Positions 54,621 to 64,000 of a stretch of DNA of 64,000 nt are shown here, piece by piece. This stretch comes from Hydrangea macrophylla (Eukaryota > Streptophyta > Magnoliopsida > Cornales > Hydrangeaceae), in NCBI GenBank assembly GCA_033977485.1, contig CM066987.1, positions 53,842,533 to 53,906,532 on the forward strand. The letters are read 5' to 3'. The notes beneath the pieces are model-generated. The model was not told where the DNA came from. It was given only the letters and a program-made list of their open reading frames with translations, and made no database searches. The translations under genes were made by a program, and so were the position numbers. Each line of letters begins with the position of its first letter. The stretch's first letter is position 1.

Positions 54621-54948
54621 CAATATGCCTGACATGTCACAGTCTAGAAAAGGATACTCCTTTTCCTGTAACTCTTTGAGTGTTGATCATTGCTTTTGAC
54701 TTTCACGGGGTTTGTCTTGTTTCTTTACTATTTCCATTTTATCCTTTGAGGGGATCTTTATGGGAACAAATAGTCACCACCATAGACCCTTTTGATGCGG
54801 TCTTGCCCGATTTATCACTCTTCTTCACTTCTCTCACATCCTTACGTTGTTCCACAATAGGAGGATTTTCACCACCATGATTAGCAATGCTAATTTCCAT
54901 GTTATGTGCACGTGTCGCTAGTTCTTCAAAGGTACGTAGTTTTATACC

Positions 54949-55993
54949 TTAAAGGATATAAAGGAGGCCCCAATGCATACCTGGCATACATATCTCGATA
55001 ACAGACACTTCAGTGAATCGGCCTTTGCAGTCTAGACTAAGTGACCGCCATTGGTTGATAAAGTCCACCACTAGTTCATCTTTCCACTGCTTGGTACTGG
55101 TGAGTTCGATCATGCTGACTGTGCGACAAGTGCTGTAAAAACAATTTAGAAATTCTTGCTCCATCTCTTCCCAACTATCAATTGATTGTGACTTCAAGTC
55201 ATTGCACTAATCAAAAGCATTACCTTTAAGGGTGCGGACAAACTGCTTGACGAGAAGGTCCCCTTCAGTTCCAACATTCTTGCATGTTTCAACAAAGTGG
55301 GCGACATGTTGCTTAGGGTTGCCCTTTCCATTGAGCTATTGGAACTTAGGAGATTGGTATCCCACAAGCAACCTCATGTTGTTAATCCTTTTTTGTGTAA
55401 GGCTTTGAATACATGAGATTACTTTGAGGAGCATATCTATATTGAGCTCTTATTATATTTGTTATCATGTCATGGAGCTATTGGACAGATATCGCACCAA
55501 CGGATGTTGAGGTAGTAATATGTTCTTCCACTTGCTTAGCAAGTGACGCATGTTGGTCATTATTTGTGGGTGCAATTGGTGTAAACCCAGGAGGATATTT
55601 CGGGCTTTGTCTTGACTCCCCTATGTTTTGACCCTCTAACTTGTTCATTAAAGAAGCTATTTGTAAGTCTTTTTCTTCAATAGTCATTGTAAGTTGGTCA
55701 ATTGCACAAGCCATTGTTGCTAGTTGTTCTTCGATTGAAGCTGCATTGGTCAGCATGACTGGCATCTCCATTATGTAGGAAGACATGTTAGAGCTTGTGT
55801 GTTTTGAGAGAATGTATTTTTTCAGGTTCCCTGGAGATGACCCTAAGGACGAATCTGAGTCTGATTCAGCATCTAATATCGAGCGAGATGAACACGCTGA
55901 CAAGTTCTTCACGGTATCATCCTCTGTAACAACTGGAAGTTTCTTGGGCTGCAACATGTCATCCGTTTTTTGCGGTAACAATATTTTTGCCAC
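54949..55993 (-). pseudogene. Gypsy B gag
   Basis: N-terminal frame 55478-55993 (171 codons): MAKILLPQKTDDMLQPKKLP, an acidic Ser-rich stretch, a coiled-coil-like segment EEQLATMACAIDQLTMTIEE and SPKYPPGFTPIAPTNND. The gag core is at 54949-55197: IDSWEEMEQEFLNCFYSTCR, ELVVDFINQWRSLSLDCKGR. Between them the frame is broken (55198-55477). ATG at 55993 is the probable start, about 110 bp after the primer site. Confidence 0.8.
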
Positions 55994-56100
55994 TATTCTT
56001 GGTATCTTTGGGAAGTTGAAGCTTCTTAGATGCCATTCAATGTTGCTAGAGTAGGATTTTGAAACTTTGTTGTAGGAGAAAAAGATGAAAGGCAGAGAGA

Positions 56101-56117
56101 TCCCACGGGGCGTACCA
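56101..56117 (-). other. Primer-binding site of gypsy B
   Basis: Minus strand TGGTACGCCCCGTGGGA, six bases after the 5' LTR. The same type (TGGTATGCCCGGTGGGA) occurs in gypsy A. I cannot name the tRNA with certainty. Confidence 0.65.
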
Positions 56118-56123
56118 GAAATT

Positions 56124-56879
56124 TGTACGCAACAAATTTCAAATATGGAAATAACGAGAAAATGAGGAACAAATGTGATTTTATTGATTTCAAAAAATAT
56201 GAGTACAATCTCTATAGATATTCTTTTGCAATGAAAAGAAAATTCCTTTGATTCGATCTCCTTGATTGTTCACAATTCAAGGGCTTCTAGAACTTGGTCT
56301 TGAACTAAAGATTTCTCCTTCAAATCTTCATAATGGATGGAACTGAAGGGAAGCTTGAATTAGGGCCGGGGCTTGATCTTGAACAAACGAATGATTAATC
56401 TTTCTTCAACTTCTTGAAGAACAGATTAAACAAGTTTGATTTGAATCAAAGGAACAACAAACTGTATACTTATTCTTTAGAAAGACTTGAGTAATTTGGA
56501 TGGAAAATAGAACTCTCAATTTTGTGGAGAAGTCTCAGCTTGTTCAAAGGTCCAAAAGTCCATTCTACATGGGTAGAGACCCCTATTTATAGGCTTAGGG
56601 TGTAGAGTTATAATTTGAGACTCAATACATCCTAACTGTCGATTTGAAGTCCTCCCTTAAGACTCTGACATGCGTCACCACTTTAGAGACCATTATTTAT
56701 ATAGTTTCATATGATGTATATGACACATGTCACAAATAAATTGGTCCACTCGTATTTTGTGGGACCTACATTTAAGAAAATTTAATCTCTTGATTTTGAC
56801 TAATTATAATAATTAAAATTAATTAATTATTAATTAATCAAACGGTAATTAAATAATCGCTAAAATTTTAATGTCTATA
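56124..56879 (-). repeat. 5' LTR of gypsy B
   Basis: 756 bp, paired with 46739-47493; outer end is tctata for an expected tctaca. A TATA-like site lies on the minus strand at about 56583-56592 (cctatttatagg). Confidence 0.92.
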
Positions 56880-56884
56880 GTCTG

Positions 56885-57878
56885 AATCTAAGAAGTCATC
56901 GGTCTTGGCATCCATTAAGTCTGTCTTGAGCTTACACTCCTCTATTGTCTTATCTTGCATAAACATTTCCTTTAGGCGTTCACCGGTATGCATTGTTCCT
57001 TTGCCCGCCTTCTTGTCAAACAGGAGCTCTTCCTCTGTTAGATGTTCCTGAGAATCGGACATAAAGAGTGCATGAGGCCTGGGGGAATTGTGAGCACGAT
57101 CTTCCTAGTACTGTCGTTCACTTTCAGCCTGCCTTCCCCTCCAAAACCTCCTCTTTTGAGATTTACTATATCTGGGCACCGCAGGGAACTTGGAATGTTC
57201 AGCCCTATACCACTTCCCTTCATTCACCCTCGGTGGTAGTACCATCCTTGGGTGAATGTTCGAAGCTGCAACTTTTCCTGGCGCATCCGACCTTGTTAGT
57301 AGCTGATGATGCCTTTCTCCTGATCGGCTTGAACCTGCCATGCCGATTGCTACTGAGGGCACTGATTTATGTTTCCATTCAAGCTTAGATTGACTTTGTC
57401 TGGGTAGCGTTAGCCTGTCATGCATAGACTATCTAAGAGTTTGTTCGCAATGCTCATATACCGTAGGCCTCTTGCTTGGGCTAGAGGCCTCCTTCTTGAT
57501 ATCAGCCTTGCATCTTGGGCAGAGGCCTTTCTCTATTAGGTCCAATTGTCGCCGTAAATTGGTGATTAAATTGTCTGTATTTGATCGAGCCGTTTTAATC
57601 TCGGTCCTACGTTCTGCTTGCTTTCTTTCTTGATAAGTCCTCTGAAGCTCGTGAATTGTTACCTTTGGCCCCTCTATGGCTGAAATGGAAACTTGCTTTC
57701 CCTCCCTTTGTCTCGACCTTTCTTCCTTTGTTTTTGATAGGTCAACCTTCAGTCTGGGCCTAGTCAGCTTAGTCAGATCGGGCATCACCATGTTCATGCT
57801 GGAGATCTGAGGGAACGGGTTTGCATCAAATACCCATGGCTTTATCCGAAAACTTGAACATGACTCCCTTCTCTGCAT
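56885..57878 (-). pseudogene. Gypsy A gag-protease spacer
   Basis: The frame 57429-57878 (MQRRESCSSFRIKPWVFDAN, LTKLTRPRLKVDLSKTKEER, EGPKVTIHELQRTYQERKQA, LCPRCKADIKKEASSPSKRP) runs into 57105-57425 (PRVNEGKWYRAEHSKFPAVP, RYSKSQKRRFWRGRQAESER) and weak similarity to 56885. A W----K-KFP--LSR-QKRR-QR block is typical of plant gypsy polyproteins between gag and protease. Gypsy B interrupts it at the gtctg duplication. Confidence 0.72.
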
Positions 57879-58204
57879 TTTCCTGTATCACATTATGAAA
57901 AACCACACAGTTGTTAGTAGAGTATTTCCAAGAGTTGTACCATTTATAGTACTCTTTATTTTTAATGTCATCGGCCTTTTGGATCCGATGACCCTTCACT
58001 TAGCTTGATCACTTTTTTGGCCAGAAGGGCGTCGAAAATCTGATCAGCCATAGTGACATCAAAAGTTTAATTTTTTCCTGCCTTAAATGCCATCTTTTTT
58101 TGTAGCAGCATTATTATTCACGGGCTTGTTCAAGGCATTGCATATTGTTGGCCATTTGCAAACTAACTCGGCCATGTCAATTTCTGTTTCGAGGTCACAA
58201 TCTA

Positions 58205-59612
58205 CTAGATGGACCTCGTAAATGGTATCCTTATAGTATGTACCCTTGGACGAGTACTCTTCTCTTGTTCATCCAAAAGGATACGCTCATAGCGAGCGGC
58301 CTTGGTGGCTATCTCGAACAGATCATAGAAGTCAGTTCCTTCGAACATCTTGTGAAGCTCGAATGACATCCCTCCCATGGCCATCTTAACATGTTCCTCC
58401 TCAGGCAAGACAGTCTTACACCTATACTTGGCTTTTCTAAAATGGGCTATGTAGGTCTCCAGTGTCTCCTCTACTAGTTGGAGCATTCTAGATAGGTCTG
58501 GCAATGACGTTTCGAGCTTAGTCCTACAGAACTGGCCATAAAACAATTCCTCCATCCCTTGCCAACCTCGCACGGAAGTAGCAGGAAGATTGACATACCA
58601 CAAGAAAGTTATCCCTGTGAGGTAATTTGGGAACACCCTCAATTTCAACGAGTCACTGCTACCCACGTGGCTGCATTGTACTATAAAATAGCCTATGTGA
58701 TCTACAGAGGACTGTTCACTTTTCCCAGATAACGAAGTAAAATTTGGTACCTTGTACCCCTGAGAAAAATTGACCTGGTCAATTTCAAGAAGATATGGTC
58801 ATCTGTAGGTCGGCCTTTCCATTCTCCAAACTCCTCATGTATGGCTACTACCAGTTGCTCCCTGTTGATAGGTGGTGGGACAACAGGATGAGCTACCACA
58901 GGGGGTGCTATTGGAGGTGGTATTTGGTATTGGTTGTTATTGGCCTGTTGAGGCCAAAAAACATCATTAGCTCTTTGCCCCCCAGCAGCATGGGCAAGGG
59001 GCTCCATATTACCGATTGCATCTATATTTCGGCCTAAAGGTTGAATAAATACAGGTGTCACCGATCCAGCAAGATCGGTAACTACCGTACTACCGGATTC
59101 GTTCTGCTCTCGAAGATTAGGGCAGACATAACGCAGATCGTTTGGCTTAACAATCACGCATGGTGCGCCAGAGGTCGATCCTCCGACCTGTTCCTTATTG
59201 TTTTTAGCCTCTTAAGTAGTTATGAGTTGGCCTATCATTCTAGCCAGATCGTTCAATGTTGCATCAGTCTTTCTGTTGATGCGATCAACCTATTTAGGCT
59301 TTTTTGCATCTCAGACGTTTGTTCAATTAGAGTTTGAAAATTTCCCATAGACCCTAGGAGTGCATTATAGTCTTGCATCATAGGTTCCACGGTCTGCCTC
59401 ATGACTTCTGACAATGCTTCTAGAGTCAAGGCACTTTTCTGCGGCATACGGGCAGTGCTCTCGTCCTCTGGTGGGTAAGCAACATTCAGGTCATCCTGTC
59501 TATTTCTTTTCGGTTCAGTTATCTCTCTTTGGAGGCATATTCTAGCACTAGCGGTCCCACCGGGCATACCAAAATGTTTTCTTGTAGTTTTGCACGAGCT
59601 TGCCAGAACCAA
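58205..59612 (-). pseudogene. Gypsy A gag
   Basis: Three frames read as one broken gag. 59253-59612: a coiled-coil N-terminus, SALTLEALSEVMRQTVEPMM, LIEQTSEMQKSLNRLIAS. 58702-59157: PLAHAAGGQRANDVFWPQQA and a Pro-rich segment. 58205-58666: the capsid core, FPNYLTGITFLWYVNLPATS, GWQGMEELFYGQFCRTKLET, LETYIAHFRKAKYRCKTVLP, FEIATKAARYERILLDEQEK. The 59612 start overlaps the primer site, so the true start is probably inside. It is minus, in line with the protease part at 46126-46733. Confidence 0.8.
59553..59574 (-). other. Primer-binding site of gypsy A
   Basis: Minus strand TTTTGGTATGCCCGGTGGGA, next to the LTR end. Same class as gypsy B. Confidence 0.65.
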
Positions 59613-59812
59613 AAGTGGTTCGGTGTGTGCAAACTAATTTCCTATGTGCTTGAGTGAGTGATACTCAAGGCTTTGAGATCTGACTTCTAACAGGGTGATT
59701 GTGTGTGGTGAGTAGGAAAGTACCCTCACCGAAAGTTATATGGAAATACTAAAGCGCACAAGCCAATTAGTGTAGAGTTTACCAGATAAACAATCACAAA
59801 AGATTAACAACT
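59575..59812 (-). repeat. 5' LTR remnant of gypsy A
   Basis: Ends (minus) in AACTACAAGAAAACA at 59575. About 190 bp match 24315-24510; beyond 59812 the similarity stops, so most of the LTR is lost. Confidence 0.75.
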
Positions 59813-60286
59813 GCAGCATATAAATAATGGTCAAAATCAAGAGATTAAATAATGGTCGTTTTGTACATAGTTAATTGTAAAAGTATTTTGTACATAGCTA
59901 ATTTACAAAACGACACTTAAAACTGATTTTTTTGTCAAATCAACTGCAGCATGTTACTAATTTTCATTAAAAAAAAAGTATTGAAAATGAGAATAATATT
60001 AAATATGATATTATTTTATTCATTCCCAAGCAAGAAAGCAAACTATTTAATTTGTGGGTTTGGGTAAAAAAGAAACAAAGAAAAAAAGAAAAAGAAAAAT
60101 GAAGTCACTACTTAACAAACTATTTAATTGTTGAATATGAGGACAGTCACTTCGAGTTTGAGAGCCATCCAAAAATCTAAATGAGTGACCTTCTCGACAA
60201 TAAATTATAACAAGGAATTGTACAGATATCAAATGGTTGGCACAGAGACCAGAGTTGAGGACAATTCAACAATTAATGTAAGAGTG
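59813..60286. other. No feature seen
   Basis: AT-rich sequence with A-rich tracts (60068-60100); no coding or clear repeat signal. Confidence 0.5.
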
Positions 60287-60735
60287 TGTTTGATAACTAA
60301 TTAAATGTTGAAAATGAAATTTTTAGCACTTAAGTTTTTCCAGTGCCTTTGATAACGTACCACTTAATTGAAAAAGCAGTCAAAAATCCATTGAAAACTC
60401 TAAGTGAAAATTTTCTACTAAAATTAATCAATGAATGCAGTCTATACATTTCAAGAGTAATGATACACCGACACCCTCATCCATACCCCGAACCACATTC
60501 AGCACATCCTGACCCTTGATTGTCCTTAATTCTGGTGGGTTCCACATGAGTTCGCCATAGGACCCACTAGAATCAAGGAGCAGGATGTGCTGAATGTGGT
60601 TGGGGGTGTGATTGAGGGTATGGGTATGTCATTATTGATATTTCAATACTTGAAATACTTAAAATTTTCAGTGCTTAAAATTCATCACTTAATTTTTAGT
60701 CCTTAGTTTTAGTTTTATCAAACGGGCCCTAAATT
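60287..60735. mobile_element. hAT-like MITE, interrupted by another MITE
   Basis: Left end gtgtgtttgataactaatta and right end (reverse complement) gggcccgtttgataaaacta are similar inverted termini; inside, aaaatttttagcactta-type motifs recur in both orientations. It resembles 19984-20247 and 22931-23180. The 184-bp element at 60455-60638 sits in it. Confidence 0.6.
60455..60638. mobile_element. Foldback MITE nested in a MITE
   Basis: Long inverted arms: aatgatacaccgacaccctc ... aaccacattcagcacatcct on the left, mirrored by aggatgtgctgaatgtggtt ... gggtatgggtatgtcattat on the right. Flanks catttcaa (60447-60454) and tatttcaa (60639-60646) give an 8-bp target duplication with one mismatch, the hAT size. 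Confidence 0.82.
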
Positions 60736-61034
60736 TCAAATAACGTAGTTACAATGCTTGGTTTTTTTTTCCTTGCTCCTTAGAGTATTTAATGAAAAAT
60801 TATTTTGGGGTAAAATTCATTTTGCGCCCTACAACTATACACTAATTTACACTCTGGTCTCACATTGTTCAATCGCAAGCAATTATTTGGTGTTCAACTT
60901 TCAAACCAGGAAGGTAAACAAGTAATGATGGGGCCTTTGGGTTGGGAACAGCGCCCCGAGGCAAAACCATTTTAGGTCTATTTGTACATATTTAGGGGTA
61001 GAATTTTTTGCATCGTAAGATTGTAGTTCTGTTC
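60736..61034. other. No feature seen
   Basis: AT-rich intergenic sequence with no recognisable element. Confidence 0.45.
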
Positions 61035-61204
61035 TGTCATGCCCCACAGTATCAAAATTAGAGAAAATAAATTCCTTTTTAGACCCATAGGTATCTACAA
61101 AAGCATAAATAAAGTATTATGGCAACATATGCCGATTAAAAACTTAACTATTACAATAGTCTCAAATATATAAACATAAACTAGCTACAGTAAGCTTCAA
61201 GTCT

Positions 61205-61348
61205 TCAGCTCGCGTAGTAGTCGTCTCCAACATAGTCTCCATCGTAGTAGGCCTCCTACTTATAGCCCTAGCTATATACTCATCCCTTCCATACTCATAA
61301 TCCTGGCTAGCTGGACATAGAATATCCAGAAGGATAAAACGATGTCAG
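61205..61348 (-). pseudogene. Small Tyr/Asp/Gly-rich ORF in LTR C (frameshifted)
   Basis: 144 bp, the same length as 31827-31970 and 39702-39845. Readable parts are LDILCPASQDYEYGRDEYIA and, after a frame change, EAYYDGDYVGDDYYAS with TGA at 61205-61207. One extra base early and one missing base later disrupt the single frame. Confidence 0.4.
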
Positions 61349-61499
61349 CTACGGAAGCTGAATGAATGCAAATACTAACAAGGTATCTATAAATATGCAG
61401 TATATAAGACGACATCATTAAAGAAAATCCTTTCGTCGTTCACTTCCATGAATGCACCAACTCAATATATAACCACGGACGTCGTCCCAACCAATCCCA

Positions 61500-62090
61500 A
61501 GCATAACATGAACTCTTGGGTCCACATTCTGCATGTAACTTTACCATTCCACATTCCTTACCTCGTTTATCGAACGATCCCTTTCTACCCTGGCACGTAG
61601 CCCAATACTTCTCAACTTATCCAACCTGACACGAAGTTCCAATTCTCTTACACATAAATCAGATACGTAGTCACATACCACACAATCTATTAACTCGACA
61701 CAAAGTCCCAATTCTCTGGCCAAATTGCCTCGATGTACTCTGGCCAATACGCCCCTGATACGTCCTGGCCAACACGCCTGATACATTACAGCCAACATGC
61801 CCGGCCAATACGTTCGATACATTACGACCAACACGCCTGACCAATACCCCGATTCATTCCGGCTAACACGACCTGACTCGTTCTGGCCAACACGCCCTAT
61901 GATACATTCTGGAAAACACGCATCGATGTCCTCTAGCCACCATGCCCTGATACCTTATACTCTGGCCAACATACCCTAATGTCTTCTGGCCACCACGCCC
62001 TGGCCGACACGCCATGACACATACTGGCCAACATGCCTTGATACATACTAGCTATCCCGCCCCGTTGTATTAAACTTGATATATAAGCTT
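61500..62090 (-). repeat. Degenerate tandem repeats in LTR C
   Basis: About 30-33 bp variants of ctggccaacacgccctgata (+ strand) repeated more than a dozen times. Same position in the LTR as the repeats at 30870-31640. Confidence 0.85.
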
Positions 62091-62423
62091 GACATGTAAT
62101 CCTAGCTTTCCCATACATATAGCTGTCTCACTCATTTAAATGCCACACCCAATATCGTACGATCTTCGCGATTGCATTCATACGTACCATCATAAATAGT
62201 ATCGACCTATGCGGTCGATAGACTCACTACTATACATGTTGGCTTGTGAATTTGATCCATAGTATTATATCATCATTATTCCATAGTTCCACTATTTAAT
62301 GCATTAAGCCCATTATTCCACGTGTGTATTATTCCAATATAGCTATCACAAATCAATATATGATATAAAACAGATTAACAGGTTATCAGGCATAAACAAA
62401 CTAAAATTTAACATTCTGTCATG

Positions 62424-62536
62424 TTCAATTGATTGGAGTAAAGCTAAGTTCGATCGATCGAGATTAGTTTAATCGATTGAAAGTTGTCTGTGCTCAATCG
62501 ATCAAAACCAGTTCGATCTTTGGTCAATTGAGAAGG
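62424..62536 (-). repeat. Palindrome array 2 in LTR C
   Basis: ttcaattgattg 62424, ttcgatcgatcgag 62450, ttaatcgattgaa 62468, tcaatcgatcaaa 62493 and weaker copies to 62536. Confidence 0.75.
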
Positions 62537-62631
62537 GGTTTTCTTCTCAAATGAACTGGACCTCCCTCGCTCGTTTGGGGTCCATTTTTTCTTGCCTAAA
62601 CACATATATACTAATATATTTGCGCCACTAA

Positions 62632-62649
62632 GTGAGTATAGGCACTCAC
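62632..62649 (-). promoter_or_regulatory. Donor-like hairpin in LTR C
   Basis: Minus strand GTGAGTGCCTATACTCAC: 6-bp stem, 6-base loop, at the end of the GA-rich leader. The loop differs from the copies at 30379 and 38366 while both arms are unchanged. Confidence 0.6.
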
Positions 62650-62705
62650 CAGTAAGTTCGATGACACCGGCGACCTATAAGGTGGTCGTGGGTGTGCTCA
62701 GGGTG

Positions 62706-62709
62706 GTTC

Positions 62710-62797
<88 letters not shown>

Positions 62798-62891
62798 ATC
62801 TGCTCTTTCTCTTCCTCTTCCTCTCTGTCTCCTCCTTCTTCTCCTCTAGCCTAGAGTGGGTGTGTGTGTGTGTGTGTGGGGGGGGGGGGGG
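62706..62891. repeat. (CT)n microsatellite, (GT)n and a 14-base G run
   Basis: Almost pure CT repeat at 62706-62795, then C/T-rich sequence, (TG)n at 62859-62877 and G14 at 62878-62891. On the minus strand this is the GA-rich leader of LTR C. Leu/Ser-rich frames here are artefacts. Confidence 0.92.
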
Positions 62892-63022
62892 TATGTGTGT
62901 TTGTGTATATATATACCAGTGTGTATGTGATTTTATATATATGAGTGTGTGTATATATATTATCTTATAGTTCTCTCTCTAATTCTCCCAAGGTTCAACA
63001 ACCTGTGTGTGTGTAAATATGT

Positions 63023-63030
63023 TATATATA
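63023..63030 (-). promoter_or_regulatory. TATA box of LTR C
   Basis: TATATATA on the minus strand (ccctctatatataac), about 55 bp after palindrome array 1. Confidence 0.55.
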
Positions 63031-63084
63031 GAGGGAGGGAATGAATGAGAGCCATGAAATTAACTTGACGTTCAAGTTCAGTCG

Positions 63085-63240
63085 CGTTCGATCGATCGAA
63101 GTGGGTTCGATCGATTGAAAGTGAGTCCACTTCATGAATCAGGTCGCTTGTTTTTCAAAGCCAGTTTTTCAAGCGTTCAGAAAAGTTCGATCGATTGAAA
63201 AGAAAATTTTTCAATCGCTTGAGTGGACTTCAATCGATTT
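63085..63240 (-). repeat. Palindrome array 1 in LTR C
   Basis: gttcgatcgatcgaag 63087, gttcgatcgattgaaa 63106, gttcgatcgattgaaa 63184, ttcaatcgcttgag 63209 and ttcaatcgattt 63229, upstream of the TATA box on the minus strand. Confidence 0.85.
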
Positions 63241-63343
63241 AAAATGGTATTAAAGGAAAGGTAAAGACAAGCATACTGAATCTTATTTATATCAAACGAA
63301 ATATAAAAGTACGAAAATACAAAAAAAAATAGCGAGTATTACA

Positions 63344-64000
63344 TGTTCTGTGAGTTTTCTTGACTAATTTGAGTATTAAGATGTTTAGTACTTATAATTT
63401 TCATTGCATAATGAATTGTGATATTCTTCTCCCAGCCCATTTGTAACTCTGTTACGTTCATATTGTCGATCAATGTATATATATATTTTTTAAAATAATA
63501 ATAGGGTTGATTGCTTATTAATAATCGTAAAGCTTGGATCAAGGTAAAACTTGAATCCCAAATTTAGTTTTTAATGTTTTGTCAGTTGCGCACATGCAGT
63601 GGCATGTGGTGTCACCGATCACTGTCACAGTATATTGTACAACTGTTAAGTTTTTGGAGAACCAAAATTGAAATTCAAATTTAGGAAGCATAACACTAGT
63701 AGTTAAACAATTTTGGGTTAGGCTAAACTCGAAAGTGAGAATAAAAGTGTTGGGAAGATTATAATGGGGCCAATACGCCAAAATATACATATATATATAT
63801 ATATATGTATGTATTTCTATAATTGAGTGGACTCGATTAAAATTGGACCAAAATATGAAAATTTTATTTTCGGCACGGCAGCATATTTTTAGGCCCTTCT
63901 TAAGAGTAAAAATTGTACAAAATTTTGGGGGCCCTGGATAGTCTATCTATGTCGTGTAGTCCCAGGAGTCACGGGGCCTGTTTCAAACCTATGGCAATGC
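63344..64000. other. No gene seen
   Basis: AT-rich sequence with a (TA)n run at 63787-63808. The last 150 bp (gggggccctggatagtc, caaacc) could be the edge of another element but cannot be placed. Confidence 0.45.

Larger units (their letters stand above)
46739..56879 (-). mobile_element. Gypsy B, Tat-like LTR retrotransposon, full length but lacking RT core
   Basis: LTRs at 56124-56879 (5') and 46739-47493 (3'), with a perfect 5-bp duplication gtctg (46734-46738 and 56880-56884). Order on the minus strand: 5' LTR, primer site, gag, protease, (deleted RT palm), RT thumb/RNase H, second RNase H, integrase, 2.3 kb non-coding region, 3' LTR. A second RNase H after the first is the hallmark of the Tat/Ogre lineage. 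It is inserted in gypsy A. Confidence 0.9.
61035..63343 (-). mobile_element. Solo LTR of chromodomain gypsy family (LTR C)
   Basis: 2309 bp, minus orientation, TGTAATACTCGC to GGGGCATGACA, flanked by a perfect 5-bp duplication tgttc (61030-61034 and 63344-63348). Parts in order on the minus strand: start, palindrome array 1 (63240-63085), TATA (63030-63023), leader with long (GA)n (the (CT)n at 62706-62795 on +), hairpin 62632-62649, array 2 (62536-62424), tandem repeats (62090-61500), small ORF (61348-61205), end. No internal region, so it arose by recombination between the two LTRs. It lacks module 1 of 27512-28255. Confidence 0.9.

Noticed and set aside
59575..59592. ttttcttgtagttttg as the missing right end of the CACTA element
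   Set aside because: It lies exactly at the LTR/primer-site junction of gypsy A, where AACTACAAGAAAACA is the normal LTR end. There are no subterminal repeats beside it.
62592..62970. Leu/Ser/Val-rich open frames
   Set aside because: Produced by the (CT)n, (GT)n and G-run of the LTR C leader.

Overview
This window looks like heterochromatic or pericentromeric DNA from a flowering plant, probably a eudicot. It is AT-rich and almost entirely made of nested transposable elements. Evidence for a plant: Ty1/copia and Ty3/gypsy elements primed by initiator-Met tRNA (TGGTATCAGAGC), a chromodomain gypsy element, Tat-like gypsy elements with a second RNase H, a CACTA (En/Spm) element with plant-type Ptta and TNP2/DUF4216 proteins, and hAT-like MITEs. 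I saw one recognisable piece of a host gene, a truncated EF-hand calcium-binding protein, and no rRNA or tRNA genes. I cannot name the species.

Layout. 1-9.9 kb: a decayed gypsy element (gag, integrase tail, extra 3' ORF, polypurine tract) on the + strand, split by a nearly complete copia element (1310-8763, minus). 9.9-14.1 kb: non-coding retroelement-like DNA, one unknown small ORF, and an LTR with a TATA box. 14.1-16.6 kb: the 3' end of a chromodomain gypsy element with its LTR. 16.8-24.3 kb: tandem repeats, the EF-hand fragment and several foldback MITEs. 24.3-25.4 kb and 46.1-59.8 kb: probably the two ends of one gypsy element (A, minus). Its 3' LTR received a CACTA element (25.4-46.1 kb, minus), and its gag/protease region received a second, Tat-like gypsy element (B, 46739-56879, minus) flanked by a perfect 5-bp duplication. 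The CACTA itself carries a full-length but dead chromodomain gypsy element (27512-40152, +), whose 5' LTR holds a copia solo LTR (28656-30158), and a 3-kb solo LTR (40585-43600). 59.8-64 kb: nested MITEs and a chromodomain-gypsy solo LTR (61035-63343) with a perfect 5-bp duplication.

All element genes seen are broken by stops, frameshifts, lost catalytic residues or deletions, so nothing here looks autonomous. The most interesting signal is in the LTRs. Four chromodomain-gypsy LTRs and one unrelated copia solo LTR carry arrays of 10-14 bp palindromes (CAATCGATTG / TTCGATCGATCGAA) just upstream of the TATA box. The gypsy LTRs also carry a purine-rich leader ending in a splice-donor-like GTGAGT that sits in a small hairpin with ACTCAC, a second palindrome array, a rapidly changing tandem-repeat block, and a short conserved Tyr/Asp/Gly-rich reading frame near the LTR end. 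This resembles a compact gene-like or regulatory module inside the LTR.
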